Below, one piece after another: positions 1-8,077 of a stretch of DNA of 64,000 bases; within the stretch, counting starts at the first letter, position 1, and every line of letters starts with the position of its first letter. Both the position numbers and the translations under genes were made by a program. The stretch comes from an uncultured Bacteroides sp. (GTDB taxonomy: Bacteria; Bacteroidota; Bacteroidia; Bacteroidales; Bacteroidaceae): contig CASENM010000024.1 of assembly GCA_949289295.1 (NCBI GenBank), positions 1-64,000 on the forward strand. The letters run 5' to 3'. The notes under the pieces were generated by a model. It was not told where the DNA came from. It saw nothing but the letters and a program-made list of their open reading frames with translations, and searched no databases.

Positions 1-234
1 AAAAGAATGAATCTGGTAACTAATACAAGCTGTAACATACAGGTTCAACAAAACAATAGCGACTGCTACTATTAGGTTCATAGTGACAGTTGCTATTGTT
101 GTATATAAAAGTTTAAGACCTGTAGTTTGCCGAATGCTTACTGCCAGTTGAGGGAGTTGGGACAACTCCGCAATCATATACTGGGCACATTTCAGGTCTC
201 TGATTTTGAATGCCAGTTGCTTGCGTCTTGGCAT
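1..234 (-). CDS. Partial hypothetical ORF at the left edge
   Basis: An open frame starts at an ATG at 234-232 and runs off the window on the minus strand, so at most 78 codons are visible. It begins MPRRKQLAFKIRD and contains a hydrophobic stretch rich in Ile, Val, Ala and Thr that is encoded partly by the inverted repeat at 54-98. It overlaps the end of the neighbouring fragment at 192-461 by about 43 bases. I recognise no family. It could be chance coding in a decayed region, and the AT-rich surroundings favour that. Confidence 0.2.
   Translation of the reverse strand, partial: MPRRKQLAFKIRDLKCAQYMIAELSQLPQLAVSIRQTTGLKLLYTTIATVTMNLIVAVAIVLLNLYVTACISYQIHSF
54..98. repeat. Imperfect 18-bp inverted repeat
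   Basis: The arm CAATAGCGACTGCTACTA (54-71) pairs with TAGTGACAGTTGCTATTG (81-98) at 15 of 18 positions across a 9-base loop. A short direct repeat AGGTTCA lies at 41-47 and 74-80. There is no clear T-tract on either side, so it is not a convincing terminator. Confidence 0.45.
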
Positions 235-461
235 AATAGTAATGATTTTCCTTTTTCTGTGGTATAATATTTCTGAAAACGGCTGTTAGGCTTATCTGGA
301 ACGGTCATTGCCAAAAATCCTTCCAAAATCAACGGGTTTATATATTTATTCCTAAATTTAGTCCGATTACTAAAGTGTAGTAAAGCAATGACTTCTATTA
401 GAGATTTTTCCAATATACAAGTTTCAAGAATTGTTCGTATTTCTCCTTGACTTAGTCCCAA
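192..461 (-). pseudogene. C-terminal fragment of a Fic/AlbA-type ATP-binding protein (winged-helix tail)
   Basis: About 89 codons resemble the winged-helix tail of Fic-family and AlbA_2-type ATP-binding proteins common in Bacteroides: the core reads FSNRTKFRNKYINPLI followed by PDKPNSRFQKYYTT, matching the usual pattern ending in PDKP...QKY. There is no ATG; the frame opens at a TTG and is preceded by an in-frame stop. In another frame just upstream (about 465-535) the bases translate as VTDKLTLSRH and then stop, which looks like the VTDKL linker expected before this domain. The gene is therefore frameshifted and truncated. The bulk of the protein (Fic or ATPase domain) is absent. Confidence 0.55.
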
Positions 462-652
462 CTTAGTGCCGACTTAGTGTCAACTTGTCGGTTACTGACG
501 GATTACTGACGTTTGTACGATAAATATAGATAATCAGATGTAAATAATACTAATACTTCCGTTTCTTATTCGTTTGCAAATATCTGAAAAACAATTAGAT
601 ATAAAAATATAGGCAATAAACAGATAGCTTAGCTCCTTTTTTATTCATATTC

Positions 653-693
653 AAAAAAGAGGCCGAATCTTATTCGATTCCAGCCTCTTTTTA
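653..693 (-). terminator. Hairpin terminator after the Hsp20 fragment
   Basis: AAAAAGAGGC (654-663) pairs perfectly with GCCTCTTTTT (683-692), with an inner GAATC/GATTC pairing. The A and T tracts at the two ends would make it work in both directions. It lies just past the stop codon of the Hsp20 fragment read on the minus strand. Confidence 0.7.
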
Positions 694-709
694 TCATAAT
701 AAGAAATTA

Positions 710-895
710 CTATTTCACTTCAATGGCTTTCGCAGCTTGTTCTACAGACTCTTTTCCTGTTTTTGGTATCTCAATAGATAAAATACCATTTTCCATTTTA
801 GCGGAAATCTTGTCTTTCTCCACATTGTCAGGTAAAAGAATAGCTTGTTGGAATTTCGAGTAAGAAAACTCACGTCGCAATTTTTCTTTTGTGCT
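710..895 (-). pseudogene. Hsp20 small heat shock protein, C-terminal fragment
   Basis: Reading minus from about 895 to the TAG at 712-710 gives a peptide beginning EKLRREFSYSKFQQAILLP and continuing through MENGILSIEIPK to a final IEVK. This is the second half of the alpha-crystallin domain and the C-terminal tail of bacterial Hsp20 chaperones, which hold unfolding proteins in the cytoplasm. The usual protein is about 140 residues; only about 60 are present and there is no start codon. Upstream of about 895 the similarity stops abruptly, so the 5' half has been deleted or replaced. The normal terminator hairpin is still in place downstream. Confidence 0.8.
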
Positions 896-955
896 TTTGT
901 GCAGAGTCCAACAGCAACAATCAGCTAATAAAGTTTGCAGACAGGCGGCAAATGT

Positions 956-1234
956 CTATTTTTGCAGCCGGCAAACAGAAACAGGACATTTATCCCACGG
1001 ACGAGACGTGCAGCAAGTCCGCCCCTCCGGACAGTCAAGACGGAACGCTCCATCCTCATTACTGACCGTTCCCGTTACAAACGCCGAATCCGGGAGTGAC
1101 AACACCACCACATTGGCGTATGCCAACGGCCGGCCGTTCTCATCTACCAGCTTTCCGCCCACAGCCTGTGCGGACAGGCCGACAGGCAGCGTCATACTTA
1201 TAAGCATAACCAAAAATACTTTCATCCTTTTCAT
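956..1234 (-). pseudogene. N-terminal fragment of an outer-membrane protein with a carboxypeptidase-regulatory-like domain
   Basis: The likely start is the ATG at 1234, giving MKRMKVFLVMLISMTLPVG, a signal peptide. It is followed by GGKLVDENGRPLAYANV and TGTVSNEDGAF, the beta-sandwich typical of the CarboxypepD_reg-like domain that opens many Bacteroidetes TonB-dependent receptors and related outer-membrane proteins. After about 75 residues the match ends in a short unrelated tail with several Cys and Arg, and no barrel follows. It is most likely the stub of a deleted gene, its 3' end joined near 950 to the Hsp20 remnant. Confidence 0.6.
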
Positions 1235-1528
1235 CTCACAATATGTCCCATTGATTTTTCCATTGCAAAGTTCCCGACTTCGCACGACATATCCACTACC
1301 CTACAGAGTGGTTTTTCCCAACAAGACAACACTTATGGACGGATACAATCGCACGGAAATCCGAGCCTGTGCGAAGAAACGGCTTGCGAATAAAGACAAT
1401 CCGCCCCTACATTTTTCCGGAAATACCTTGACGGATTAACTTGAGGAAATCTCCATACAGAAAGAACGGGAAGATACGGTCTCATTCCAAGAAACCGCAT
1501 CTCCCCGTCCCTTATCAGCAAGCCATCC
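1235..1528. other. Gene-free stretch between the remnants and pdxT
   Basis: I see no credible coding here. It holds the probable pdxST terminator (1466-1508) and a CGCCCCTACA string (near 1407-1416) that also occurs in the palindromic repeat at 4631-4690. Confidence 0.5.
1466..1508 (-). terminator. Probable terminator of pdxS-pdxT
   Basis: An 18-bp imperfect stem (ACGGGaAGATaCGGTcTC against its near complement at 1491-1508) lies about 20 bases past the pdxT stop codon. On the minus strand it is followed by TCTTTCT, a weak T-rich tract. Confidence 0.5.
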
Positions 1529-2107
1529 TTACAGGCCGGAACCTGCAATCATGTTCTCCACAAAATAAGCATGCACCGTCGTGTCGTCAGAAAGCTCGGG
1601 ATGGAACGAGCACACCAGCATGTTCCGCTCACGGGCCGCCACGATATGGCCTCCCACCACTGACAGAACCTGCACGTCCTTGCCCGCCTCCGCAATATAC
1701 GGGGCACGGATGAACGTCATGGGAATGCGCCTGCCCGCAAACTCATCACAGGTGAAGAAGCTTCCCAACTGACGGCCATAGGCATTGCGCCTTACGCGGA
1801 TATCCATCATCCGGAGATAATTCCGGGACTCGCCTTCTATCTCAGCGGCCAGAAGAATCATTCCGGCACACGTGCCGAACACGGGAAGTCCCTTCCTGAT
1901 CTTGTCACGCAGCATCTCCATCATGTCCAGATCGTCCAAAAGTTTCCCGATGGCCGTACTTTCCCCACCGGGAATAATCAGTCCGTCCATCGGCCGCAAA
2001 AGGTCTTTCCGCTGACGGATCTGGAAATGCGACACCCCTATCCGGTCGAGCATCTCCTCATGCTCCAGAAAAGCACCCTGCAAGGCCAGGACTCCTATAT
2101 TCCACAT
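1529..2107 (-). CDS. pdxT: Pyridoxal 5'-phosphate synthase, glutaminase subunit PdxT
   Basis: PdxT is a class I glutamine amidotransferase. It hydrolyses glutamine and passes ammonia to PdxS for the one-step synthesis of vitamin B6 (PLP) in the cytoplasm. The 192-residue length is normal. The substrate loop PGGES lies at residues 46-50, the nucleophile is Cys80 in FGTCAGM, and the other triad members are His169 and Glu171 in SFHPEL. The opening MWNIGVLALQGAF is typical. It starts 12 bases after the pdxS stop codon, so the two are one operon and subunits of one complex. Confidence 0.96.
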   Translation of the reverse strand: MWNIGVLALQGAFLEHEEMLDRIGVSHFQIRQRKDLLRPMDGLIIPGGESTAIGKLLDDLDMMEMLRDKIRKGLPVFGTCAGMILLAAEIEGESRNYLRMMDIRVRRNAYGRQLGSFFTCDEFAGRRIPMTFIRAPYIAEAGKDVQVLSVVGGHIVAARERNMLVCSFHPELSDDTTVHAYFVENMIAGSGL

Positions 2108-2119
2108 AACGCCCGACGA

Positions 2120-2995
2120 TTATTTGCCACGCTCCGCCATCAGCAGAGAGATTTCATCCTCATTGATACCTACCATGGCCTCTCCCAGATCCGCCGAGAC
2201 TTCGGCCAGCAGAGCCGCGTCGTTGTAGTTGGTCACCGCCTGCACGATGGCGCGCGCCCTCTTTTCCGGATTACCGGACTTGAAGATGCCGGACCCCACA
2301 AACACGCCTTCCGCACCCAGCTGCATCATCAGCGCCGCATCGGCGGGAGTGGCCACACCTCCGGCCGCGAAGTTCACTACCGGAAGCTTTCCGTTCTCAT
2401 GCACATAGCGCAACAAGTCCAAAGGAACTTCCAGCTCTTTCGCCTCATTGTAAAGCTCATCCTCACGGAGAGCCTGAACCCGGCGGATATCACGCATCAT
2501 GCTACGCATGTGGGTGACGGCCTGTATCACGTCTCCCGTTCCCGGCTCACCCTTCGTGCGGATCATGGAAGCACCTTCCGCAATCCGTCGCAAGGCCTCT
2601 CCCAGATTCTTGGCTCCGCATACGAACGGCACCTTGAATTTCGTCTTGTCGATATGATAGACACCGTCAGCCGGCGAAAGCACCTCACTCTCGTCAATGT
2701 AATCAATCTCCAGAGCTTCCAGTATCTGGGCCTCCACAAAATGGCCGATACGCACTTTTGCCATCACCGGAATGCTGACCGCTTCCTGTATGCCACGGAT
2801 CATTTTGGGATCGCTCATACGGGACACGCCGCCTGCCGCGCGGATATCGGCCGGAATGCGCTCCAAAGCCATGACAGCCACAGCGCCGGCCTGTTCTGCG
2901 ATTCTTGCCTGTTCAGGAGTTGTCACATCCATAATTACCCCACCCTTCAACATTTGAGCCAAATTCTTGTTCAGCTCATACCTTTCATCTTTCAT
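2120..2995 (-). CDS. pdxS: Pyridoxal 5'-phosphate synthase, lyase subunit PdxS
   Basis: PdxS is a (beta/alpha)8 barrel that condenses ribose 5-phosphate, glyceraldehyde 3-phosphate and PdxT-derived ammonia into pyridoxal phosphate. It assembles as a dodecamer decorated with PdxT. The 291-residue length is standard. Asp23 (GVIMDV), Lys80 ([10 protein letters not shown]) and Lys148 ([10 protein letters not shown]) match the conserved active-site residues of the family. It is the first gene of the pdxST pair. The 200 bases upstream are AT-rich without an exact TAnnTTTG box. Confidence 0.97.
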   Translation of the reverse strand: MKDERYELNKNLAQMLKGGVIMDVTTPEQARIAEQAGAVAVMALERIPADIRAAGGVSRMSDPKMIRGIQEAVSIPVMAKVRIGHFVEAQILEALEIDYIDESEVLSPADGVYHIDKTKFKVPFVCGAKNLGEALRRIAEGASMIRTKGEPGTGDVIQAVTHMRSMMRDIRRVQALREDELYNEAKELEVPLDLLRYVHENGKLPVVNFAAGGVATPADAALMMQLGAEGVFVGSGIFKSGNPEKRARAIVQAVTNYNDAALLAEVSADLGEAMVGINEDEISLLMAERGK

Positions 2996-3125
2996 TTCTT
3001 ATAAATTTTTAGATTAATAAAAAACGCCGCTAATTTATAAAATTAACAGGAATAAAAAGGCTGGAACTAAAAATTTAAAAAAACTTATACTTTCAACTGC
3101 CAGAAGAATCCAAACCGGAATGTGC

Positions 3126-3166
3126 AAAAAGGCGGTCTGACCGTATTCACATACCATCAGACCGCC
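3126..3166 (-). terminator. Rho-independent terminator of the mannan susC operon
   Basis: GGCGGTCTGA (3131-3140) pairs perfectly with TCAGACCGCC (3157-3166). On the minus strand the stem is followed by TTTTT (3126-3130). It lies about 40 bases after the GH26 stop codon and closes the susC-to-GH26 operon. Confidence 0.85.
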
Positions 3167-3207
3167 CAATCTTCATCAAATGTTTATCTCAAAACCAGTC
3201 AGTGTGC

Positions 3208-4578
3208 TTAGTTCTTGAAATCAGGAAGTTCGTCACGTGAAACCACATAATCCTGCGACATGGCGTCCTGCCACCATGCCTGGTCGGCATGTGTCACCGT
3301 ATCGCTGTCATACCACGGCATGAACCACAGCCATTTCGCGCCGCCGCCCCACTGTTCGGAAAGGAGTCCCAACGGTGTGCCGTCGGAAGTGCTCGAACCG
3401 CATTCGCTCAGCGCAATCGGCTTGGTGCCATAATCGGCCGACAAGGAACTGTATTGTTCCACACAGTTCGCGGCGGTATTCCCATAAAGGTCACGGCTTA
3501 CGATGTCTACATATTCATCACCGGGATACCAGTCAAGGTCACTTGTCTCCGAAGTCCATACCCAGATCAGGTTGTTCAGCCCCTGAGCGGTGAAATAGTC
3601 GAACATGGTCTGCCACAGACGCTTGTAGCTCTCCGCATTCTTACCCCACCAGAAGTAACCCTGTGCCGCCTCGTGCAGCGGACGCCAGATGACAGGTATG
3701 CCCGCGTCTTTCAGCAGCTTCAGGTAGCCGGCCATCTTGGCAAGGTCGGCCTGCACGGTGTTGTACTCCCATGAGCCTTCCGTGAAGGCATTGTCAATAT
3801 CGAATGTTGTTTCCGATAAGGTAGAGGTATAGTCGTTGGAATCCGTGCTTCCATTGGTTTTCGGTACGTTCCAGTGCCACATGGCCAATACAAGCCCCCC
3901 GTCGTTCCACCAGTCCTGTACAGGAGTGATGTCGCTGTAGTCAATCCAGGCACCCGGAGCCGATGCGGCAAGGTGAAGATAATCGAAACAGTTCATTGCC
4001 GGATAGACACCTGTCCAGCCGGACACATCGTCCGCTCCGGCCGTATTCCAGCTTCCGGTCAGTCCGTCCACACCGTCCTTGGCCATTGTAGCCGAAAGTG
4101 AACGAACCTCAAAACCTTCCAACAGATAGTCATACACCTTCAATGCTTCCGGAGTGAGGTCCATCACCGGAGTGGCATCCAGTCCGCGTGTGTTCAGACT
4201 GAGCGACACCGACGGAGCCGGAACTCCGTTGGGACCTGTCACCAGCCCGTCGGGAATAGTCAGAGTATATGAGGTGCCCCGTCCCGGAAGGTTGGCCGTC
4301 AAGGTCAACGTCGAGCTGACTCCCACCACACGAGCGCTCACCACGCTTCCGCCTTCGGACACCTGGATTTTCGGAGCATCCTCGGAAGCGAAGAAGATGT
4401 TCTTGTCGTATGTCACTTCGACGGTCACATTGCCCGAACGTACCGTCGTGCCTTCCGCCGGATTAAAAGAAACCAGCATCGGAGCAGCTACTTGAGCCAC
4501 CTCATACTCATCATCGTCACAGGCAGTAAAGCCCGTCATACAACAGAGTGTGAAAAGTATATATGTCAGTTTTTTCAT
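3208..4578 (-). CDS. Surface GH26 endo-beta-1,4-mannanase lipoprotein
   Basis: A GH26 retaining mannanase expected to cut beta-mannan or galactomannan at the cell surface. The signal peptide ends in the lipobox GFTAC (Cys20), followed by an acidic DDDEYE typical of surface-exported Bacteroides lipoproteins. Residues about 32-130 form an Ig-like domain of the SbsA type, and about 140-450 the GH26 barrel. The acid/base is Glu303 in IWRPLHE and the nucleophile Glu392 in ALSECG; WFWWGK-like YFWWGK follows the acid/base as usual. It is the last gene of the SusC operon. In the B. ovatus galactomannan PUL a surface GH26 has the same position and role; transfer of that role here is inference. Confidence 0.9.
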   Translation of the reverse strand: MKKLTYILFTLCCMTGFTACDDDEYEVAQVAAPMLVSFNPAEGTTVRSGNVTVEVTYDKNIFFASEDAPKIQVSEGGSVVSARVVGVSSTLTLTANLPGRGTSYTLTIPDGLVTGPNGVPAPSVSLSLNTRGLDATPVMDLTPEALKVYDYLLEGFEVRSLSATMAKDGVDGLTGSWNTAGADDVSGWTGVYPAMNCFDYLHLAASAPGAWIDYSDITPVQDWWNDGGLVLAMWHWNVPKTNGSTDSNDYTSTLSETTFDIDNAFTEGSWEYNTVQADLAKMAGYLKLLKDAGIPVIWRPLHEAAQGYFWWGKNAESYKRLWQTMFDYFTAQGLNNLIWVWTSETSDLDWYPGDEYVDIVSRDLYGNTAANCVEQYSSLSADYGTKPIALSECGSSTSDGTPLGLLSEQWGGGAKWLWFMPWYDSDTVTHADQAWWQDAMSQDYVVSRDELPDFKN

Positions 4579-4630
4579 GATTCTTTAAGTTTCTGGTTAT
4601 TTGTTTTCTAAATTATATCAGAGTCAGGCT

Positions 4631-4690
4631 GTAGGGATGTATTGAATACGTCCTTGCGGATATGTCCGGGCGTATGCGATACGCCCCTAC
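4631..4690. repeat. Palindromic intergenic repeat inside the mannan operon
   Basis: GTAGGG (4631-4636) pairs with CCCTAC (4685-4690), enclosing a tight hairpin GGGCGTAT-GCG-ATACGCCC (4668-4686). It sits in the 145-base gap between the IPT lipoprotein gene and the GH26 gene, so it is transcribed with the operon and could stabilise mRNA ends. There is no T-tract on the coding strand. Confidence 0.6.
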
Positions 4691-4723
4691 AGGATAACCG
4701 GATGAATGTGGGGTGTCATTTCA

Positions 4724-6775
4724 TTACTTGACTGTAACTTTTGTAATCAAAATTCCTCTTCCCTTTACAACCAAGCCATATTCCTGCAACGCGACCACGT
4801 CCTCAGCAGTCAATGTATAGGAAAAACTAGTCTGGGTTCCAGCCTCAAGATTACCTCCATTGGCAGCATTTCCCCAACCGGGAAGATCATTCCAACTATT
4901 ACCAGCCTGTCCCAACGAAATCTGCCAATAACTGTCTTCCACAGGTTCCTGATTGAAATACACGGTCAGAACCTGACCGGCTTTTACGCCATCCCATACT
5001 TCCACACTTCCCCATGCCAGATCCTGCATGCCATTTGCCCATACACCTGTAGACACAGAACCTTTCCACAGTGTCTCTTCTGCCGACGGTCCAGGTCCCG
5101 GTTCCGGAGTCTCGCCGCTTCCTTCCACATTTACGGAATAATACACTTCCACCTCCCCTGATATCAGGTTCAACGTGACAGGACCGGAAACATTGGCCGG
5201 AATGTTCACCGTCAGCTTATCGCCCTCTACGGCATAAATCACATCATTGCCGTTCAATGTCACCTTGGTCAGCAGGTCCACATTCTTCACTGCAACGACC
5301 AGAGTACCTCCAGCTATGGCCGAGAGCGATTCCGCATTCACAATCGTACATCCTTCCGGCTCACTCACCGTAAGCTGCCGCTCACATTTCACCGTCTCCC
5401 CGTTGACCATTTCCAGTGTCACGTCCATATTACCAGCGGAAACAGATGTCGGTACAGTCACTTTCAAAGAGCCTTCCTGCACGTCCCGGGCTTCCGCTCT
5501 CGCGCTTCCGAACATCACGGCTGCCACCAGATCGAGGTCAGTACCCGTGAATGTCACCTCCGCGCCAGCCTGTACAGGACCCTCACCGAACGAACCCACC
5601 GCCGGTTTCACGGTTACCACCGGCACGGCAATCGAATCGTTGCCTGCCGTAAGCAGATACAGGTTTCCTCCGGTCGCGGTGGCCGGTGTCGTTACCACCA
5701 ACGTATCCGCAGACGCCTTGGACGGTTCTACAGCCTCATCCACACCCGGAAGAGACACTTTCACCACTGCGTCAAGATTGGTTCCGAGCAAAGTAAGGTC
5801 AGTTCCCGGCTTAAACGGAGATACCTCAGCCGTCACTTCAGGCAACGCAAGCTGCAGTACGAGTATCGTAATCTCCACCCCAGAATACGTCACCATCACC
5901 ACATCACCGTTAGAGGCATGTTCCGGAATGACAAATGTCAGTCTGAACCATTTGCCGGAAGCCAATGCTTCATCGGCTCTCGATGCCGCTTCTGCCGGCT
6001 GCACGCCCGGATTCTCGATTTCCACACACTCGAAACCAATCGTCTCGCCGTTCGACATCCGGATTTCCTTTATCTGGTCCAGATCCTGTCCGACAATCTC
6101 AATCTCCTCGCCCACCTTGGCATCTGTTTTCGTAACCACTTCCGGAACAGAAGGCAGTGCCACGGTCAGCTCACCCTCCGCATACATGATGTTCGGCATG
6201 ACGGAAGCCGTATCAGAGACTGCAATCCTGCCGCTACGTGCCTCTTTCGGGACAATAAGACGGATCGTCTGGCGTGTATGCTCAATGAAATTCTCTTCGA
6301 GTACGGTCACCTCGTCCGTAAATACCACTGCATGCATCAGGTTCAGATACTCACCGGTAATGGTCAGTTCATCGCCCGGACGTACGGAAGCCGGACTGAA
6401 CGACTCGATGGATACCGGTTCCAGATAAGTAAGTTCTGTCTTGGTCGTGATGTCCCCGTCCGGAGTCTTCAGGATTACCTGCCCCGGTTGTGCGTCCTGC
6501 GGCACAGTGATACGGATTTCCGTATCACTGATAATCTGTATATCCGTAATTTCCGCACATCCCGGAATAACTACAGCCGTCACCCGGTTCATTCCGCTTC
6601 CCAAAAAGCGCAGCTCACCGCCACGGAGCACAGGACTCGGCCCGAACACGTTCAGGCTGATGCCACCCACATACTGATTGGTGCTGATTTCATCGTTGTC
6701 ACAGGAAGTCATGCACAAACCTCCGGACAGAAGCAATCCAACCAGAAAAATTACTGATAATATTCTTGTCTTCAT
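4724..6775 (-). CDS. Multi-IPT surface glycan-binding lipoprotein
   Basis: A 683-residue exported lipoprotein with lipobox at Cys25 (MTSC) and acidic DNDE after it. I read six tandem IPT/TIG Ig-like repeats at about residues 40-115, 118-200, 206-305, 308-390, 391-465 and 468-545. A Pro-rich linker (TPEPGPGPS, about 550-560) follows, then a C-terminal domain of about 115 residues with many Trp (WKGSVSTGVWANG, DSYWQISLG, NDLPGWGNA) that probably binds sugar. There is no catalytic signature. Position between a SusCD pair plus SGBP and the mannanase supports a role in catching mannan at the surface. The IPT chain would act as a stalk. Specificity is inferred only from context. Confidence 0.8.
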   Translation of the reverse strand: MKTRILSVIFLVGLLLSGGLCMTSCDNDEISTNQYVGGISLNVFGPSPVLRGGELRFLGSGMNRVTAVVIPGCAEITDIQIISDTEIRITVPQDAQPGQVILKTPDGDITTKTELTYLEPVSIESFSPASVRPGDELTITGEYLNLMHAVVFTDEVTVLEENFIEHTRQTIRLIVPKEARSGRIAVSDTASVMPNIMYAEGELTVALPSVPEVVTKTDAKVGEEIEIVGQDLDQIKEIRMSNGETIGFECVEIENPGVQPAEAASRADEALASGKWFRLTFVIPEHASNGDVVMVTYSGVEITILVLQLALPEVTAEVSPFKPGTDLTLLGTNLDAVVKVSLPGVDEAVEPSKASADTLVVTTPATATGGNLYLLTAGNDSIAVPVVTVKPAVGSFGEGPVQAGAEVTFTGTDLDLVAAVMFGSARAEARDVQEGSLKVTVPTSVSAGNMDVTLEMVNGETVKCERQLTVSEPEGCTIVNAESLSAIAGGTLVVAVKNVDLLTKVTLNGNDVIYAVEGDKLTVNIPANVSGPVTLNLISGEVEVYYSVNVEGSGETPEPGPGPSAEETLWKGSVSTGVWANGMQDLAWGSVEVWDGVKAGQVLTVYFNQEPVEDSYWQISLGQAGNSWNDLPGWGNAANGGNLEAGTQTSFSYTLTAEDVVALQEYGLVVKGRGILITKVTVK

Positions 6776-6796
6776 TTGTATTCGTCGCTTTTAAAG

Positions 6797-8056
6797 TTAA
6801 TAGATGGGCACCACACGGATATTGTCGATGCAGATAGTAGTGGAACATGCCGTTCCAGTCACACCACCGCCGTAAACGAAGATCTCCATACCCGTAATAT
6901 CCGTAGCGGAAAGAGGATTGATGGAAGTTCCCGACGAACCGTAACGGAACTCAGACAAAGGAATCGTGACGGTTGTCCAGCCATCGGTAGTATAGCTGCC
7001 GGAAGATTGCCAAGGTATCCAAAGCGCACGGGGAAATGTCTCGTTCTGAAAGAACCCGTTGTTCTGGTTCGACCCGCTTACCTCATTGTTGGTGGTCAGC
7101 ATAATCTGCATGGCACACGCACTCCACGCATCCGGAACATTTACCTCAAACTTAAACTGCAGGTTGCCCAGGTCCGAAAAGTCAACCAGCGTATTCAGAT
7201 AAGGTGTGACGGCATCTCCGTTCGGCCAGTATTCAAACACGAAACGACTTTCATCCCATGTTCCATTATCCAAATCACCCTGGAATATCAGATAATTGTT
7301 GTCAATGGAAGCCACATCAGAAAGAGTGCCTATAGTAGACGGATGCCATCCGTTGTAATTGAACAACGCGTCGTCACCGTCATCATCAAAGTCAAACAGA
7401 AGCCCTCTGTCCTCCATATAGCGGAAGGAAGAACGTCCTGTGCCATAAATAGATGTCACATTAATATAGTCGGACACAGCTCCCTGAGGAATTATAAATC
7501 TCACCTCATTTTGAGAAATTGATGTAATCTCCGTCACAGGTACATTGCCTATCTCAATGCCCAACGGTACATTCGGATCATCAATGAAGTAATGTCCGCC
7601 AATAGACACTTCTGTTCCCGGAAGAGCATATTCATTCGACATGGAAGTGATTTCAGGTGCGGAAACCAATACGTTGAAATCATAAGTCACCGTATCCCTG
7701 CTCTGTGTTACCATGTATATTTTATTGCTCACTACCGTCGGAATGGTTGAGGGTATATCCACAATTACGGTATTGTCAGTCATCACACTGGTGTTCAGGA
7801 TAGCTTTCTGGTCGTTGAAATACAACTCATAGATGCTTCTCAGATTGTCGCCCACCAGACAGACCGTGTTCGACAAATAAGCACCTGTAATCAGCGAGTC
7901 GGAAACCTCCGGACTGGTCATGCGCACATAGCGGATAGAAGGCAGTCCGTCTGCTATCTCATATTTGTCGGGCTCGTCCTCGCAGGAAGTCACTGTCATG
8001 CCTCCTATAACTGCCATCACGATTGCCAGCCCTTTAACATATCTCATCGTTTTCAT
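6797..8056 (-). CDS. Surface glycan-binding protein (SGBP-B type)
   Basis: A 419-residue lipoprotein (lipobox VTSC, Cys25, then EDEPD). Residues about 35-215 form two IPT/TIG-like beta-sandwiches (SIRYVRMTSPE..., APEITSMSNEYALPGTEVSIGG). The C-terminal 200 residues begin LLFDFDDDGDDALF and end in TTICIDNIRVVPIY, the layout of the C-terminal sugar-binding domain of SGBP-B proteins such as that of the xyloglucan locus. It follows susD by 21 bases and precedes the multi-IPT protein by 21. The expected job is to hold mannan near SusCD on the outer leaflet. Confidence 0.85.
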   Translation of the reverse strand: MKTMRYVKGLAIVMAVIGGMTVTSCEDEPDKYEIADGLPSIRYVRMTSPEVSDSLITGAYLSNTVCLVGDNLRSIYELYFNDQKAILNTSVMTDNTVIVDIPSTIPTVVSNKIYMVTQSRDTVTYDFNVLVSAPEITSMSNEYALPGTEVSIGGHYFIDDPNVPLGIEIGNVPVTEITSISQNEVRFIIPQGAVSDYINVTSIYGTGRSSFRYMEDRGLLFDFDDDGDDALFNYNGWHPSTIGTLSDVASIDNNYLIFQGDLDNGTWDESRFVFEYWPNGDAVTPYLNTLVDFSDLGNLQFKFEVNVPDAWSACAMQIMLTTNNEVSGSNQNNGFFQNETFPRALWIPWQSSGSYTTDGWTTVTIPLSEFRYGSSGTSINPLSATDITGMEIFVYGGGVTGTACSTTICIDNIRVVPIY

Positions 8057-8077
8057 TTTCTTGGTCTTTTAAAAAGA

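Noticed and set aside
891..1439. 182-codon plus-strand ORF across the remnant region
   Set aside because: It spans the junction of two minus-strand remnants and shows no domain.
2027..3004. 325-codon plus-strand ORF opposite pdxS
   Set aside because: It is a mirror of pdxS, whose motifs are intact; the antisense peptide resembles no family.
2996..3207. Riboswitch or other leader RNA before pdxS
   Set aside because: The stretch is AT-rich with no structure except the terminator belonging to the neighbouring operon.
5247..6428. 393-codon plus-strand ORF opposite the IPT lipoprotein gene
   Set aside because: Low-complexity Ser/Thr-rich antisense of a repetitive gene, without a promoter or signal.
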